From Acidobacteriaceae bacterium (GTDB taxonomy: Bacteria; Acidobacteriota; Terriglobia; Terriglobales; Acidobacteriaceae), in contig PMGP01000143.1 of assembly GCA_003156235.1 (NCBI GenBank), forward strand, positions 33,236 through 53,018: 19,783 bases of DNA, written 5' to 3'. The notes below the pieces were generated by a model that saw only the letters and a list, made by a program, of their open reading frames with translations, did no database searches and was not told the origin of the DNA. Within the stretch, counting starts at the first letter, position 1. Every line of letters begins with the position of its first letter. The position numbers and the translations under genes are program-made. This document shows, piece after piece, positions 6,607 through 13,833 of this stretch.

Positions 6607-6900
6607 GTGGACGTGAAACGAGTTCTGGACGACCTGGTAACGCAAATGCACTCCAGCGGTATTCGCTATGAGGACGCCGTGCGCGAGTTCAAGAAGCAAT
6701 ATCTGCGCGAAGTGCTGGTGGCTCACCGGGGAAACCAGTGCAAGGCATCCAAAGAGTTGGGGATGCATCGCAATACTCTGAGCCGGACGATGGCCGAGCT
6801 GGAACTGAGCCTGACCGAAGTTCGCGCCTGCCTCAAGCGTCCGCCACGCAGCGAACGTCCTGTTTATAGCGCACCACGCCAGGTCTTCGGGCGGGGCTGA
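6607..6900 (+). CDS. Fis-type helix-turn-helix DNA-binding protein
   Basis: This is a 97-residue (or 95-residue) basic protein. Residues ~25-65 (EFKKQYLREVLVAHRGNQCKASKELGMHRNTLSRTMAEL) match the Fis/NtrC C-terminal DNA-binding helix-turn-helix: a long helix, then KASKELGMHRNTLSR as turn and recognition helix. The N-terminal 22 residues and the Arg/Pro-rich tail are not conserved features that I recognise. It is likely to be a small nucleoid-type or local regulator, possibly of the secretin gene that follows 17 bp later. The first GTG (6607) overlaps AGAGG. A second in-frame GTG at 6613 sits 5 nt after AGAGG and may be the true start. This is not the enterobacterial Fis itself; only the fold family is claimed. 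Confidence 0.8.
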   Translation: MDVKRVLDDLVTQMHSSGIRYEDAVREFKKQYLREVLVAHRGNQCKASKELGMHRNTLSRTMAELELSLTEVRACLKRPPRSERPVYSAPRQVFGRG

Positions 6901-6917
6901 CGGCGCTCCTCAAGGAC

Positions 6918-8903
6918 ATGCAAACTTCCCCACAGGCCGCTGCAGCGCGCACGGACAAGCCCCATACATCATTCATCCGGTGTGCGCGCTTCTGGGCGTC
7001 CGTACTGCTTCTGGCGGTGTTTCCCGGCAGCGGAGTCCAGGCCCAGGCAGCAGATCCACCTGCACAGAGCGCCCTCCCCAGGCCCGCTACCGCAAAAAAC
7101 CAGACTGCGGACGCGCAGCCGGGCAGAATGGTGCGCAACTCCGACCGGCGGAGGGCGGCAAAACTCTACCTTGCGTCGAGCAAGCTCTTTGTTGACGAGC
7201 ATTTTGAAGAGGCTATGCGCGGCTATGAGCAAGCGGCCGCGCTGGACCCCGAAAGCACCGACTACCGGCTGGCGGCAGAGGTGGCGCGCAGCCATGCTGT
7301 GACAGCGCTGATACAGGCCGCGGCCAAGGACCGGCTGCACGGCGATGCGGCAGGAGCGCGCGCCACCCTGGGCCATGCGCTCGAACTGGAGCCAAAAAAC
7401 ATTCAGGTGATCCAACACCTGTACGAGCTGGGGGACGATGCCCTGCTGGGGCAATCCAGGACCACCTACGAGCAAGCCGCGAGCACGGTTGGCGCCGCGG
7501 TGGAACTCGAGCCCACGGCTGGAGTACACAGCTTTCACCTGCGCTCCGACGCACGCCAGATCATCCCGCAGGTCTTCAAGGCCTATGGAATTGACGCCAC
7601 GGTGGACAGCACCGTCCTCACCACGCATCTCCGGCTGGACGTGGACGACGTCGATTTCGAGACGGCGGCGCGCGTGGTTGGGCTGGCAACGGCATCGTTT
7701 TACGTTCCGCTGGACGCGCATCATGTGCTGGCAGCCCGCGATACCAAGGAGAACCGCCAGCAGTTTACACCCATGGAATTCGAGACGGTCTACCTGCCGG
7801 CATTGAATGCGACAGAGTTGACCGACGTGGTCAACCTGGCTAAAAACGTATTCAGCGCGCAGCAGGTGGTGTCTGAACCCGGCTCCGGGACGATCACCAT
7901 CCGCGCCTCCCATAGCGCGATCAACGCGTTCAACGCCACCATGAGCGATCTGCTCGATGGGCGGAACCAGGTGATGCTGGAGGTACGCCTGATCCAGCTA
8001 GCGCACACCAACATGCGCAACACCGGAGTGCGGCCGCCGCAGGGCATCTCCGCCTACAACATCTATGCCGAGGAACAATCCATACTGAACGCCAACCAGA
8101 GCCTGGTGCAGCAGATCATCTCCTCTGGTTTGGCCGCCCCCGGCGACACCAAGACGATTCTGGGCATTCTGCTGGCTTCCGGGCAGATATCGAGTTCCCT
8201 GTTTGCCAACGGCCTTGCCCTGTTTGGCGGCGGTCTGACGGAATCCGCGCTGGCTCCGGGCGCGACCACGCTCAACCTGAGCCTGAACTCCTCGGACTCG
8301 CGCGAGTTGGACGAGATGCAGTTGCGGCTGGGCGACGGCGAGGCCGCCACCATCAAGTCAGGCACGAAATATCCCATTCAGACTTCTTCATTCTCCAGCC
8401 TGGGATCCAGCACCGCCTCCATCGCCGGGCTGACCGGCGCCGGAACCTCCAGCAGCCTCTCCTCGCTGCTGGCTTCCTACGGCGGCAGCGTACCGAATGT
8501 ACCGCAGGTGGAATACCAGGACCTGGGCCTGACCCTGAAGGCGACTCCCAAAGTGCTGCGCAACGACGATGTTGCGCTCACCATCGACCTGAAGATTGAT
8601 GCGCTTGCCGGAACCACTATCAACGGCAACCCGGTGCTCAACAATCGCGCTTGGAGCGGAGTAGTGACACTGAAGAAGGGCGAGGCCGTGGAGGTGGTGA
8701 GCGAGATGGACAAGTCAGAGATGCGCGCCGTCAGCGGCATGCCCGGAATCAGCGAGATTCCCGGCCTGAATAACCTGACCGGCAATGACACCCAGAAGAG
8801 TTCCTCGACGCTGCTGATTATCATTACGCCCCACGTGATTCGGGGCACGCAGGCCGCCGGCCACTCGCCGATGCTGCACGTGGAGCGCGGTCCGGCGCAG
8901 TAG
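6918..8903 (+). CDS. Secretin-family outer-membrane channel protein with N-terminal TPR-like region
   Basis: This 661-residue exported protein has a signal peptide (basic RCAR, hydrophobic FWASVLLLAVF, cleavage near VQAQA at about residue 44). A helical TPR-like region follows at about 75-175 (LYLASSKLFVDEHFEEAMRGYEQAAALDP). Short-domain and N-domain segments come at about 205-350, and the C-terminal secretin domain at about 355-640. The hallmark is MPGISEIPGLNNLTG followed by STLLIIITPHVIR, as in GspD/PilQ. Secretins form ring channels in the outer membrane for type II/III secretion or type IV pili. No other secretion or pilus gene is in the window, so the machine it serves is unknown. AAGGA lies only 1 nt before the ATG, an unusually tight spacing with no better start visible. 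It is probably the last gene of cvpA-fis-secretin. Confidence 0.9.
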   Translation: MQTSPQAAAARTDKPHTSFIRCARFWASVLLLAVFPGSGVQAQAADPPAQSALPRPATAKNQTADAQPGRMVRNSDRRRAAKLYLASSKLFVDEHFEEAMRGYEQAAALDPESTDYRLAAEVARSHAVTALIQAAAKDRLHGDAAGARATLGHALELEPKNIQVIQHLYELGDDALLGQSRTTYEQAASTVGAAVELEPTAGVHSFHLRSDARQIIPQVFKAYGIDATVDSTVLTTHLRLDVDDVDFETAARVVGLATASFYVPLDAHHVLAARDTKENRQQFTPMEFETVYLPALNATELTDVVNLAKNVFSAQQVVSEPGSGTITIRASHSAINAFNATMSDLLDGRNQVMLEVRLIQLAHTNMRNTGVRPPQGISAYNIYAEEQSILNANQSLVQQIISSGLAAPGDTKTILGILLASGQISSSLFANGLALFGGGLTESALAPGATTLNLSLNSSDSRELDEMQLRLGDGEAATIKSGTKYPIQTSSFSSLGSSTASIAGLTGAGTSSSLSSLLASYGGSVPNVPQVEYQDLGLTLKATPKVLRNDDVALTIDLKIDALAGTTINGNPVLNNRAWSGVVTLKKGEAVEVVSEMDKSEMRAVSGMPGISEIPGLNNLTGNDTQKSSSTLLIIITPHVIRGTQAAGHSPMLHVERGPAQ

Positions 8904-9068
8904 CGTGGTTTCGCAACGAGGGCGGGACACCCGGCCATGGACTGTGCGCGGGAGGGGAAATAACAATAAGCCAACTCGCCGAGAGCCGGAGATTGACATC
9001 GCTGTTCGTTGATCATGATAGGCCGACAAAGCTGGCACCTCGGATACCCCCACCCCTACTTTGGACGC

Positions 9069-9198
9069 AAAGTCGTTGTTTTGTTGAGGTTACAGGCGGG
9101 GTTGCGCTATAAAGTCGTCAAAACAAAGGAGTTCCCTGCAAAGTCGTCCAGGATAAGGAGTTACGGGACGTTTCGGCCTCTTTCGGCGGCTTTCGGCT
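9069..9198. repeat. Short degenerate tandem array (AAAGTCGTC and TTTCGG units)
   Basis: AAAGTCGTT/C occurs at 9069, 9111 and 9140. Each is followed about 14-20 bases later by a GAGGTT or AGGAGTT box. TTTCGGC then occurs three times at 10-11-bp spacing up to 9198. The sequence has no coding sense. It resembles decaying noncoding repeats rather than a CRISPR, because spacers and units are irregular. Confidence 0.5.
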
Positions 9199-9326
9199 GA
9201 CAGGCGGCGCGAAGAGGACGTGCCAGGACGATGATTTGAAGGAAGACTTCCAAGACTCATTGTGAATGGAGTGGGGAAATAATCTGCAAGCACCTGCGGT
9301 GCGGCTAAACGCTCGCTATTCGCTCG

Positions 9327-9379
9327 CATGGGGTTCGTGGTTTCCCAGGTCCCCAAATGCGAGGGACGTGGGGCACCCG
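9327..9379. repeat. GGTCC...GGGGCACCC repeat, copy A
   Basis: It shares about 38 of 40 bases with 9564-9603, beginning CATGGGGTT and including CCCAGGTCCCCAAATGCGAG. It ends TGGGGCACCCG. GTCCC and GGGAC inside it can pair. It belongs to the same loose family as 16161-16202 and 19341-19382. Confidence 0.7.
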
Positions 9380-9563
9380 GCGACAAAGAAGGGAAATAAT
9401 CTGCAAAGCAGGGGTTAGGGATTAGGGACGGGGTTGGTGGTCGCCTCTAATGCAGCAAGTCAGCGCCCGCATACGCGGGCGTAGCGAGTTAGCAAGTTAG
9501 CGGGAGATGTGGCGGGTTGTGGTTGGTGGTCTGCCAGCCACCTGCGGCCAGGCGGACTTCGCG

Positions 9564-9640
9564 CATGGGGTTGGTGGTCTCCCAGGTCCCCAAATGCGAG
9601 GGATACTTCGACTTCGCTCAGTACAGGCTCTGGGGCACCC
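9564..9640. repeat. GGTCC...GGGGCACCC repeat, copy B with internal insertion
   Basis: It is nearly identical to copy A up to GAGGGA. About 25 extra bases (ACTTCGACTTCGCTCAGTAC and following) then stand before the TGGGGCACCC end. The extra piece looks like a nested short insertion in the repeat. Confidence 0.65.
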
Positions 9641-9687
9641 GCGCTTCCAGAACAGAAAGAGCGGAACCGCTTAAGTCCAATGCGGCA

Positions 9688-9720
9688 AGGGCAGGCAGAA
9701 TTGAACTCCCTGTCTGCCCT
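9688..9720. terminator. Hairpin between convergent genes, possible terminator
   Basis: AGGGCAGGCAG (9688-9698) and CTGTCTGCCCT (9710-9720) form an 11-bp stem with one G-T pair and an 11-nt loop. A moderately T-rich CGTTTGATTTCT follows on the plus side. The secretin stop is about 785 bp away, so its role as that gene's terminator is uncertain. Confidence 0.35.
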
Positions 9721-9768
9721 CGTTTGATTTCTGTTCGCCGAAATTTCCGGCTTGTTGTCTTGTCCTTC

Positions 9769-10758
9769 TTACTGGGCCGCGACGCCGTCCAGCTTGGCCT
9801 GGAAGAGAATGACCTGCTTGATGGTGTCGTAGGGAGCTGTTGCGAGCACGGAACGGCCATTGATCAGCAGCGTGGGAGTCTGAGAGATCTTCAGATCCTG
9901 GGCCAGCTTTCCCATAGCCTCGACCGCGGCAACGGACGCTGGGGTCTTGGCGCAGGCGGCAATCGCCACCGGGTCCAGGCCAGCTTTGGTCACGGCGCTG
10001 TTCAGGGTCAGAGTGGCTCCGTCGGCGCTTGCCAATCCGTCCTGGCCATCAAAGACGGCCGCAGCGTAGGTGAAGAAGGCGTTGCTGCCGCCCTGTTTGG
10101 TTACGCAGATTCCGTAGGCAGCCGCAATGGCAGCCGCGGGATGCATGGGCAGTGGAAAGTTCTGGAAGACGAAGTGGGCCTTGGGAAAATCCGCAGCCAG
10201 TTTGTCCATGTTGGGCTGCGCATCCTTGCAGTGGGGGCACTGGAAGTCGGCAAACTCGACAATCTCCAGGTCCTTGGAGGCCGAGCCCCGGTAAGGGCCA
10301 TCGGCGCGCTGTAGCGCAATGGCGCGCGCTTCGGCAAAGGGATTCGCGCCAAAGGGCATGATGTCTTCGCCGGCAAAGATGTGCTTTCCGTCGGGAAGGG
10401 CGAAGAACTGGGCAGGAACGATCTTCTGCTTGCCGCTCTTGTCGCCTACCAGCAAGACTACCCTGCTGATGCCATCGACTTCGGTCTTCTGGATGGCCCA
10501 TATCTCCCAGACGCGGGTCTCATCGTAGCCCCAACTGGCCTGTAAAAAGGCGTTGACGGTATCCTTGGAAGGCGCCGTGGCAGTGAAATTGGCGGGATCG
10601 GGTTTAGGAAAGACGGGCTCGGCGGCGGGGGCCGGAGCGGAGGGGGCCTGCGCGACGGGCGCGGCGGGCACATCCTGCTGGGCAGCGGCCTGGTGGACGG
10701 GCATGAATAAAGCAGCCAGCGCCAAAGCACCGGCAAAACGAATCGACAGACGGATCAA
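9769..10758 (-). CDS. Secreted DsbA/DsbG-like thiol:disulfide oxidoreductase
   Basis: This 329-residue exported protein has a signal peptide (MIRLSIRFAGALALAALFMPVHQAAAQ, cleavage at about 26) and an Ala/Pro-rich linker (about 28-58). A domain at about 60-150 resembles the N-terminal region of DsbC/DsbG-type proteins (FFALPDGKHIFAGEDIMPFG). The thioredoxin-fold domain follows, with active site CPHC at residues 174-177 and the cis-proline loop TPTLLING. CPHC is the DsbA-type oxidising site. A role in periplasmic disulfide formation is inferred; the extra N-terminal domain could make it a dimeric isomerase-like enzyme. Translation starts at TTG with AAGGAG 7 nt upstream, and no ATG alternative fits the signal peptide. 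No DsbB or VKOR partner is adjacent. Confidence 0.88.
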   Translation of the reverse strand: MIRLSIRFAGALALAALFMPVHQAAAQQDVPAAPVAQAPSAPAPAAEPVFPKPDPANFTATAPSKDTVNAFLQASWGYDETRVWEIWAIQKTEVDGISRVVLLVGDKSGKQKIVPAQFFALPDGKHIFAGEDIMPFGANPFAEARAIALQRADGPYRGSASKDLEIVEFADFQCPHCKDAQPNMDKLAADFPKAHFVFQNFPLPMHPAAAIAAAYGICVTKQGGSNAFFTYAAAVFDGQDGLASADGATLTLNSAVTKAGLDPVAIAACAKTPASVAAVEAMGKLAQDLKISQTPTLLINGRSVLATAPYDTIKQVILFQAKLDGVAAQ

Positions 10759-10874
10759 GCTGATTCTCCTTTAAACTGTAGAAAAGCTACCACGTACTAG
10801 TGTAGTGCGTCCGATGTACGTTCGAGAAGATTGACCCACGAAAAACAGACATTCTGTTAGCCTACATTCCCTCA

Positions 10875-10990
10875 GGGGCTAAAGCCCCGAATCTCAGTTT
10901 GGCCATTGAGCGGCACGACTAAAGTCATGCCCTGACGCTTCTTGCGGCGACGAATGAGTCTTTCCGCAAGCTGTAAAGTCGTGCCCTCTC
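10875..10990. repeat. REP-like hairpin cluster between dsbA-like gene and nadE
   Basis: GGGGC TAAA GCCCC (10875-10888) is a perfect stem. GGCACGAC TAAA GTCATGCC (10912-10931) pairs with one mismatch. A half-unit TAAAGTCGTGCCC follows at 10973-10986. Paired arrangement and core agree with the other REP-like sites. The rest of the 272-bp gap (10759-11030) shows nothing else. Confidence 0.75.
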
Positions 10991-11030
10991 AAAGCAATTC
11001 ATGCCGATTTGCGAGATGCAAACCGCTCAC

Positions 11031-12674
11031 TTATACCTGAACTTTGACGGCGATGGGAAATCTGCGGCCCATGCCAAAGGACTTGGAGGTCACCTTCAGG
11101 ACGGGGGCGGCCTGTTGGCGTTTGTATTCGCTGCGCTCCACCAGGCGCACCACCTGTTGGACGAGCGCCAGGGGAAATCCGTTTGCATTGGCGATCTGCT
11201 CAGGGGTCTCATAACGCTCTACATAGGCTTCCAGAATCGGGTCGAGAACCTCGTAGGGCGGCAATGAGTCGGTGTCCTTCTGGTCCGGACGCAGTTCGGC
11301 GGAAGGCGGTTTTTCCAGAATTGCCGCGGGAATCACCTCGCCCGTGCGGTTGAGCCAGTGGCAAACCTGGTAGACGCGGGTCTTGACCAGGTCGCCGATC
11401 ACCGCCAATGCGCCGACCATGTCGCCGTAGAGGGTGCAGTAGCCCACGGCCATCTCCGACTTGTTGCCGGTGGTAAGCACCAGGGCGGAAAACTTGTTGG
11501 AGAGGGCCATGAGCAGGTCGCCGCGAATCCGGGACTGAATGTTTTCCTCGGTGGTGTCCGGCTTGGTTCCCGCAAACAGAGGCTCCAGGGCGAGGGTGAA
11601 CTGCTGAAAGAGTCCGCTGATGCCGATGACCTCAAATCGAATGCCCAAATTAGCGGCCAACCGGCGGCTGTCGTCAATGGAGCCGGTCGATGAGTAGGGA
11701 CTGGGCATGCCGATGCCGATGACGTTTTCAGCGCCCAGGGCATCGGTAGCAATGGCCGCCACCAGCGCGGAGTCGATGCCGCCGCTGAGGCCCACCAAGA
11801 CTTTCTTGAAGCCACATTTGCGCACGTAATCGCGCGTTCCCAGCACCAGGGCGCGGTAGGCGGCCTCGGTGCCGTCCTCTTCGGGAACGGGTATGGGCGA
11901 CGCGTTGAAGGGATCAACCAGAACCAGATCCTCTTCAAACGAGGCGGCCTGGGCGATCAACTCACCGCGCGCATTGAGGGCCAGCGAAGTGCCGTCGAAG
12001 ATCAGGCTGTCGTTGCCGCCCACCTGATTGGTGAGCAACAGGGGAATGCCGTCCCGGAGGGCGATGGCGGAGAGCATCTGGCGGCGCATGGCGCGCTTGC
12101 CGTGCCAGAAAGGCGAGGACGAGAGGTTGATGTGGAGGCCAGGCTGCTGGCGCATCAGCTCTTCAACCGGATCGACGGCGTAGAGGCGGCGAGGCCAGAA
12201 GTTCTTGTCGTTCCATGCATCCTCGCAGATGGTAATGGCCAGCCGCAGGCCGTCCAACTCGACCACTTTCTGCGGCTGCGACGGGGCAAAGTAGCGCTGC
12301 TCGTCAAAGACATCGTAGAAGGGCAAGAGGCGCTTGTGCTGTTCGAGAAGAATGCGGCCGCCATCCAGCAGAACGGCGGCGTTGACGGCTGGCTTTCCGC
12401 TTTCATCCTTGGCAGCCAAGGCTACACCCGCCAGCACGGCGGTAGGCAAATCGCGAGTGGCCTCGGCCAACTGATCGACGGCCGCGCGGCAGCGAGCCAG
12501 GAAACTGGGCTTTTCCAGGAAGTCGGCGGGCGGGTAACCGCAGAGGGCCAGCTCGGAAAAGACGGTGAGCCGCGCGCCTTGAGAGGCCGCGCGGCGGCTG
12601 AGCGCGACAATCTTCTCAAGATTTCCGGTGAAATCCCCAACAGTGGGATTGATCTGGGCCAGCGCGATCTTCAC
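11031..12674 (-). CDS. nadE: Glutamine-dependent NAD+ synthetase
   Basis: NadE converts nicotinic acid adenine dinucleotide to NAD+ with ATP, using ammonia released from glutamine. The 547-residue two-domain enzyme has an N-terminal nitrilase-fold amidase with the triad Glu41 (FSELALCGYPP), Lys114 (EQHKRLLPF) and Cys150 (ITICEDAW). A C-terminal synthetase domain carries the PP-loop SGGIDS at 297-302, followed by the conserved LVLTTGNKSEMAVGYCTLYGDM and PSAELRPDQKDTDSLPPYEVLD. All catalytic residues are present. The GTG at 12674 gives the family N-terminus MKIALAQINPTVGD; GGAAG lies very close upstream, so initiation is probably modest. Both neighbouring genes on this strand are unrelated, so it is likely transcribed alone. 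Confidence 0.96.
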   Translation of the reverse strand: MKIALAQINPTVGDFTGNLEKIVALSRRAASQGARLTVFSELALCGYPPADFLEKPSFLARCRAAVDQLAEATRDLPTAVLAGVALAAKDESGKPAVNAAVLLDGGRILLEQHKRLLPFYDVFDEQRYFAPSQPQKVVELDGLRLAITICEDAWNDKNFWPRRLYAVDPVEELMRQQPGLHINLSSSPFWHGKRAMRRQMLSAIALRDGIPLLLTNQVGGNDSLIFDGTSLALNARGELIAQAASFEEDLVLVDPFNASPIPVPEEDGTEAAYRALVLGTRDYVRKCGFKKVLVGLSGGIDSALVAAIATDALGAENVIGIGMPSPYSSTGSIDDSRRLAANLGIRFEVIGISGLFQQFTLALEPLFAGTKPDTTEENIQSRIRGDLLMALSNKFSALVLTTGNKSEMAVGYCTLYGDMVGALAVIGDLVKTRVYQVCHWLNRTGEVIPAAILEKPPSAELRPDQKDTDSLPPYEVLDPILEAYVERYETPEQIANANGFPLALVQQVVRLVERSEYKRQQAAPVLKVTSKSFGMGRRFPIAVKVQV

Positions 12675-12723
12675 ACTTCCAGTTTAATCGAAGAGACAGC
12701 AGCCAGCCCTCAGCGGTAGTGTC

Positions 12724-13533
12724 CTAATTTGGTTTACGGCACGGGCCTTGCAAAATCGCGCTTTGGCGCTGAGTCGCCGGATTATTAGGGGATTCTCGCC
12801 AAGGAAACGATTCCGGTTTTGGTTTATCGCTTAGGTCGTCTACATTGGATGCATTATGCTCTATCATAGTCAGCCTCAGAGAGGCGTTACGCTCAATCCG
12901 GCCCACACTCTGAAGCTGGAATGCCTCCACTTGGTTCCGTTGGAATCCATCATGAAACTTGGTTCCACCCCATACATAGATAACCATGTTCCCATCCGTC
13001 AGATTGGAGGCAGAGAGAGGGAATTGTTCAGTGAGGCACATCGACTGTTCGGGGCCAATATCGGTGCTTTCACGGCCTGTATCATAGAACCCGAATTCTC
13101 CCCCCGGTGTAGTCTCTTTGGAGCCTATTTTGAAAGTCGCATATGGGTCGGACAGTTGATCCATCGCCTTCGCACTGAACCAATTTGTCACCATATAGGC
13201 AGGAACTTGGCCAGAGTTCTTCAATTCAAGGAATACTGTATAGTTGGCTCCGTCTTTGGAGACATCTACCCTGCCGTTCTCGTACAAAACGTATGCTCTA
13301 AATTGCACCTTAAGGGCATTTTTAGCCTGCTCAACTTGAGATCGATAAACGCCCAGGCCCTTGCATCCTACGACCACCAGAGCTAATGTGAAAAATGTAT
13401 TGACCCAAGCAGCCCACGCAATCTGCCGCGCCTGTATCTTTCGTTTGAAATATTTGATGAAGCTGACCCGCCACTTGTGAATCAATGTCTCGCCTTTGTG
13501 GTGGGCGTTTGCGCTGTCGTTTGTATCTGCCAT
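12724..13533 (-). CDS. Single-pass membrane protein of unknown function
   Basis: I do not recognise this 269-residue protein. After a basic cytoplasmic stretch (KWRVSFIKYFKRKIQARQ) there is one transmembrane helix at about residues 42-62 (WAAWVNTFFTLALVVVGCKGLGVY). A short helical stalk follows (SQVEQAKNALKVQF), then a beta-rich soluble domain. The order suggests N-in topology with the domain outside. Segments such as VFLELKNSGQVPAYMVTNWF look like an immunoglobulin-like or sandwich fold, but that is a guess. The ATG at 13533 follows AGAGGGA by 7 nt; an earlier in-frame start lacks support. Base composition is visibly lower in GC than flanking nadE and the ABC gene, suggesting acquisition. 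It is divergent from a small ribbon-helix-helix protein, with an inverted repeat between them. Confidence 0.75.
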   Translation of the reverse strand: MADTNDSANAHHKGETLIHKWRVSFIKYFKRKIQARQIAWAAWVNTFFTLALVVVGCKGLGVYRSQVEQAKNALKVQFRAYVLYENGRVDVSKDGANYTVFLELKNSGQVPAYMVTNWFSAKAMDQLSDPYATFKIGSKETTPGGEFGFYDTGRESTDIGPEQSMCLTEQFPLSASNLTDGNMVIYVWGGTKFHDGFQRNQVEAFQLQSVGRIERNASLRLTMIEHNASNVDDLSDKPKPESFPWRESPNNPATQRQSAILQGPCRKPN

Positions 13534-13547
13534 GAAACGTCCCTCTA

Positions 13548-13575
13548 TTATTATGGGCAAATTATAGCCCAATAA
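13548..13575. promoter_or_regulatory. Inverted repeat in a divergent promoter region
   Basis: TTATTATGGGC (13548-13558) faces GCCCAATAA (13567-13575), giving an interrupted inverted repeat with a TGGGC/GCCCA core around AAATTATA. It lies between the divergent membrane-protein and RHH genes, 14 bp from the former start. It is a plausible operator for the RHH protein; this is inferred from position. Confidence 0.4.
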
Positions 13576-13613
13576 CACTTAATCCGAAGCCTAAGAAAGT
13601 CAGACGCCCCAAA

Positions 13614-13760
13614 ATGGCCGAAGAAGACACCAAAGACTGTATGGTGGTAGTCAGATTTAAGACTATCGACATTGAGCGGATAGCCACTGTAGCAAAGGCC
13701 CACAACCTTAGCGTCTCGGAATGGATACGAAGCACGTTAAATGCCGAAATCGCAGGATAA
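13614..13760 (+). CDS. Small ribbon-helix-helix (Arc/CopG-like) protein
   Basis: This is a 48-residue frame from ATG 13614 to TAA 13758-13760. It translates to MAEEDTKDCMVVVRFKTIDI, then ERIATVAKAHNLSVSEWIRS and TLNAEIAG. The pattern is a short beta strand (CMVVVRF), a helix (IDIERIATVAKAHN) and a second helix (SVSEWIRSTLNAEI). This is the ribbon-helix-helix fold of Arc/CopG/MobC-type DNA-binding proteins, including the conserved Ser-x-x-Trp-Ile-Arg of helix 2. RHH proteins of this size repress their own promoters or serve as antitoxins or plasmid accessory factors. The ribosome-binding site is weak. The frame stays open upstream through basic codons (PKKVRRPK) but has no standard start there. 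It is divergent from the membrane protein gene and shares its lower GC. Function beyond DNA binding is unknown. Confidence 0.6.
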   Translation: MAEEDTKDCMVVVRFKTIDIERIATVAKAHNLSVSEWIRSTLNAEIAG

Positions 13761-13833
13761 GCCTGAGGATTTCAAATTAGGATATTACCGACTTAGCCCA
13801 ACCCCGCGCCGTGGTTACGGCGCGAGAAGCACC

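Larger units (their letters stand above)
8904..9768. other. 865-bp convergent intergenic region, repeat-rich, no gene
   Basis: It lies between two convergent genes (secretin and the DsbA-like gene). Frames crossing it are shadows or repeats. It contains an AAAGTCGTC array (9069-9148) with three TTTCGG units (9170-9198). GGGAAATAATCTGCAA is repeated near 9275 and 9391. Two degenerate copies of a longer unit start at CACCTGCGG, near 9290 and 9540. There is a perfect 7-bp hairpin CGCCCGC/GCGGGCG (9464-9481) and an 11-bp near-perfect hairpin at 9688-9720. Confidence 0.7.

Noticed and set aside
9069..9198. Possible CRISPR array from the repeated AAAGTCGTC boxes
   Set aside because: Units are short, degenerate and unevenly spaced (42 and 29 bp), and no cas gene is present.
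9517..10314. Plus-strand frame of 265 codons overlapping the dsbA-like gene
   Set aside because: It starts in the intergenic repeats and runs antisense through a gene with signal peptide and CPHC site; no domain is recognisable.
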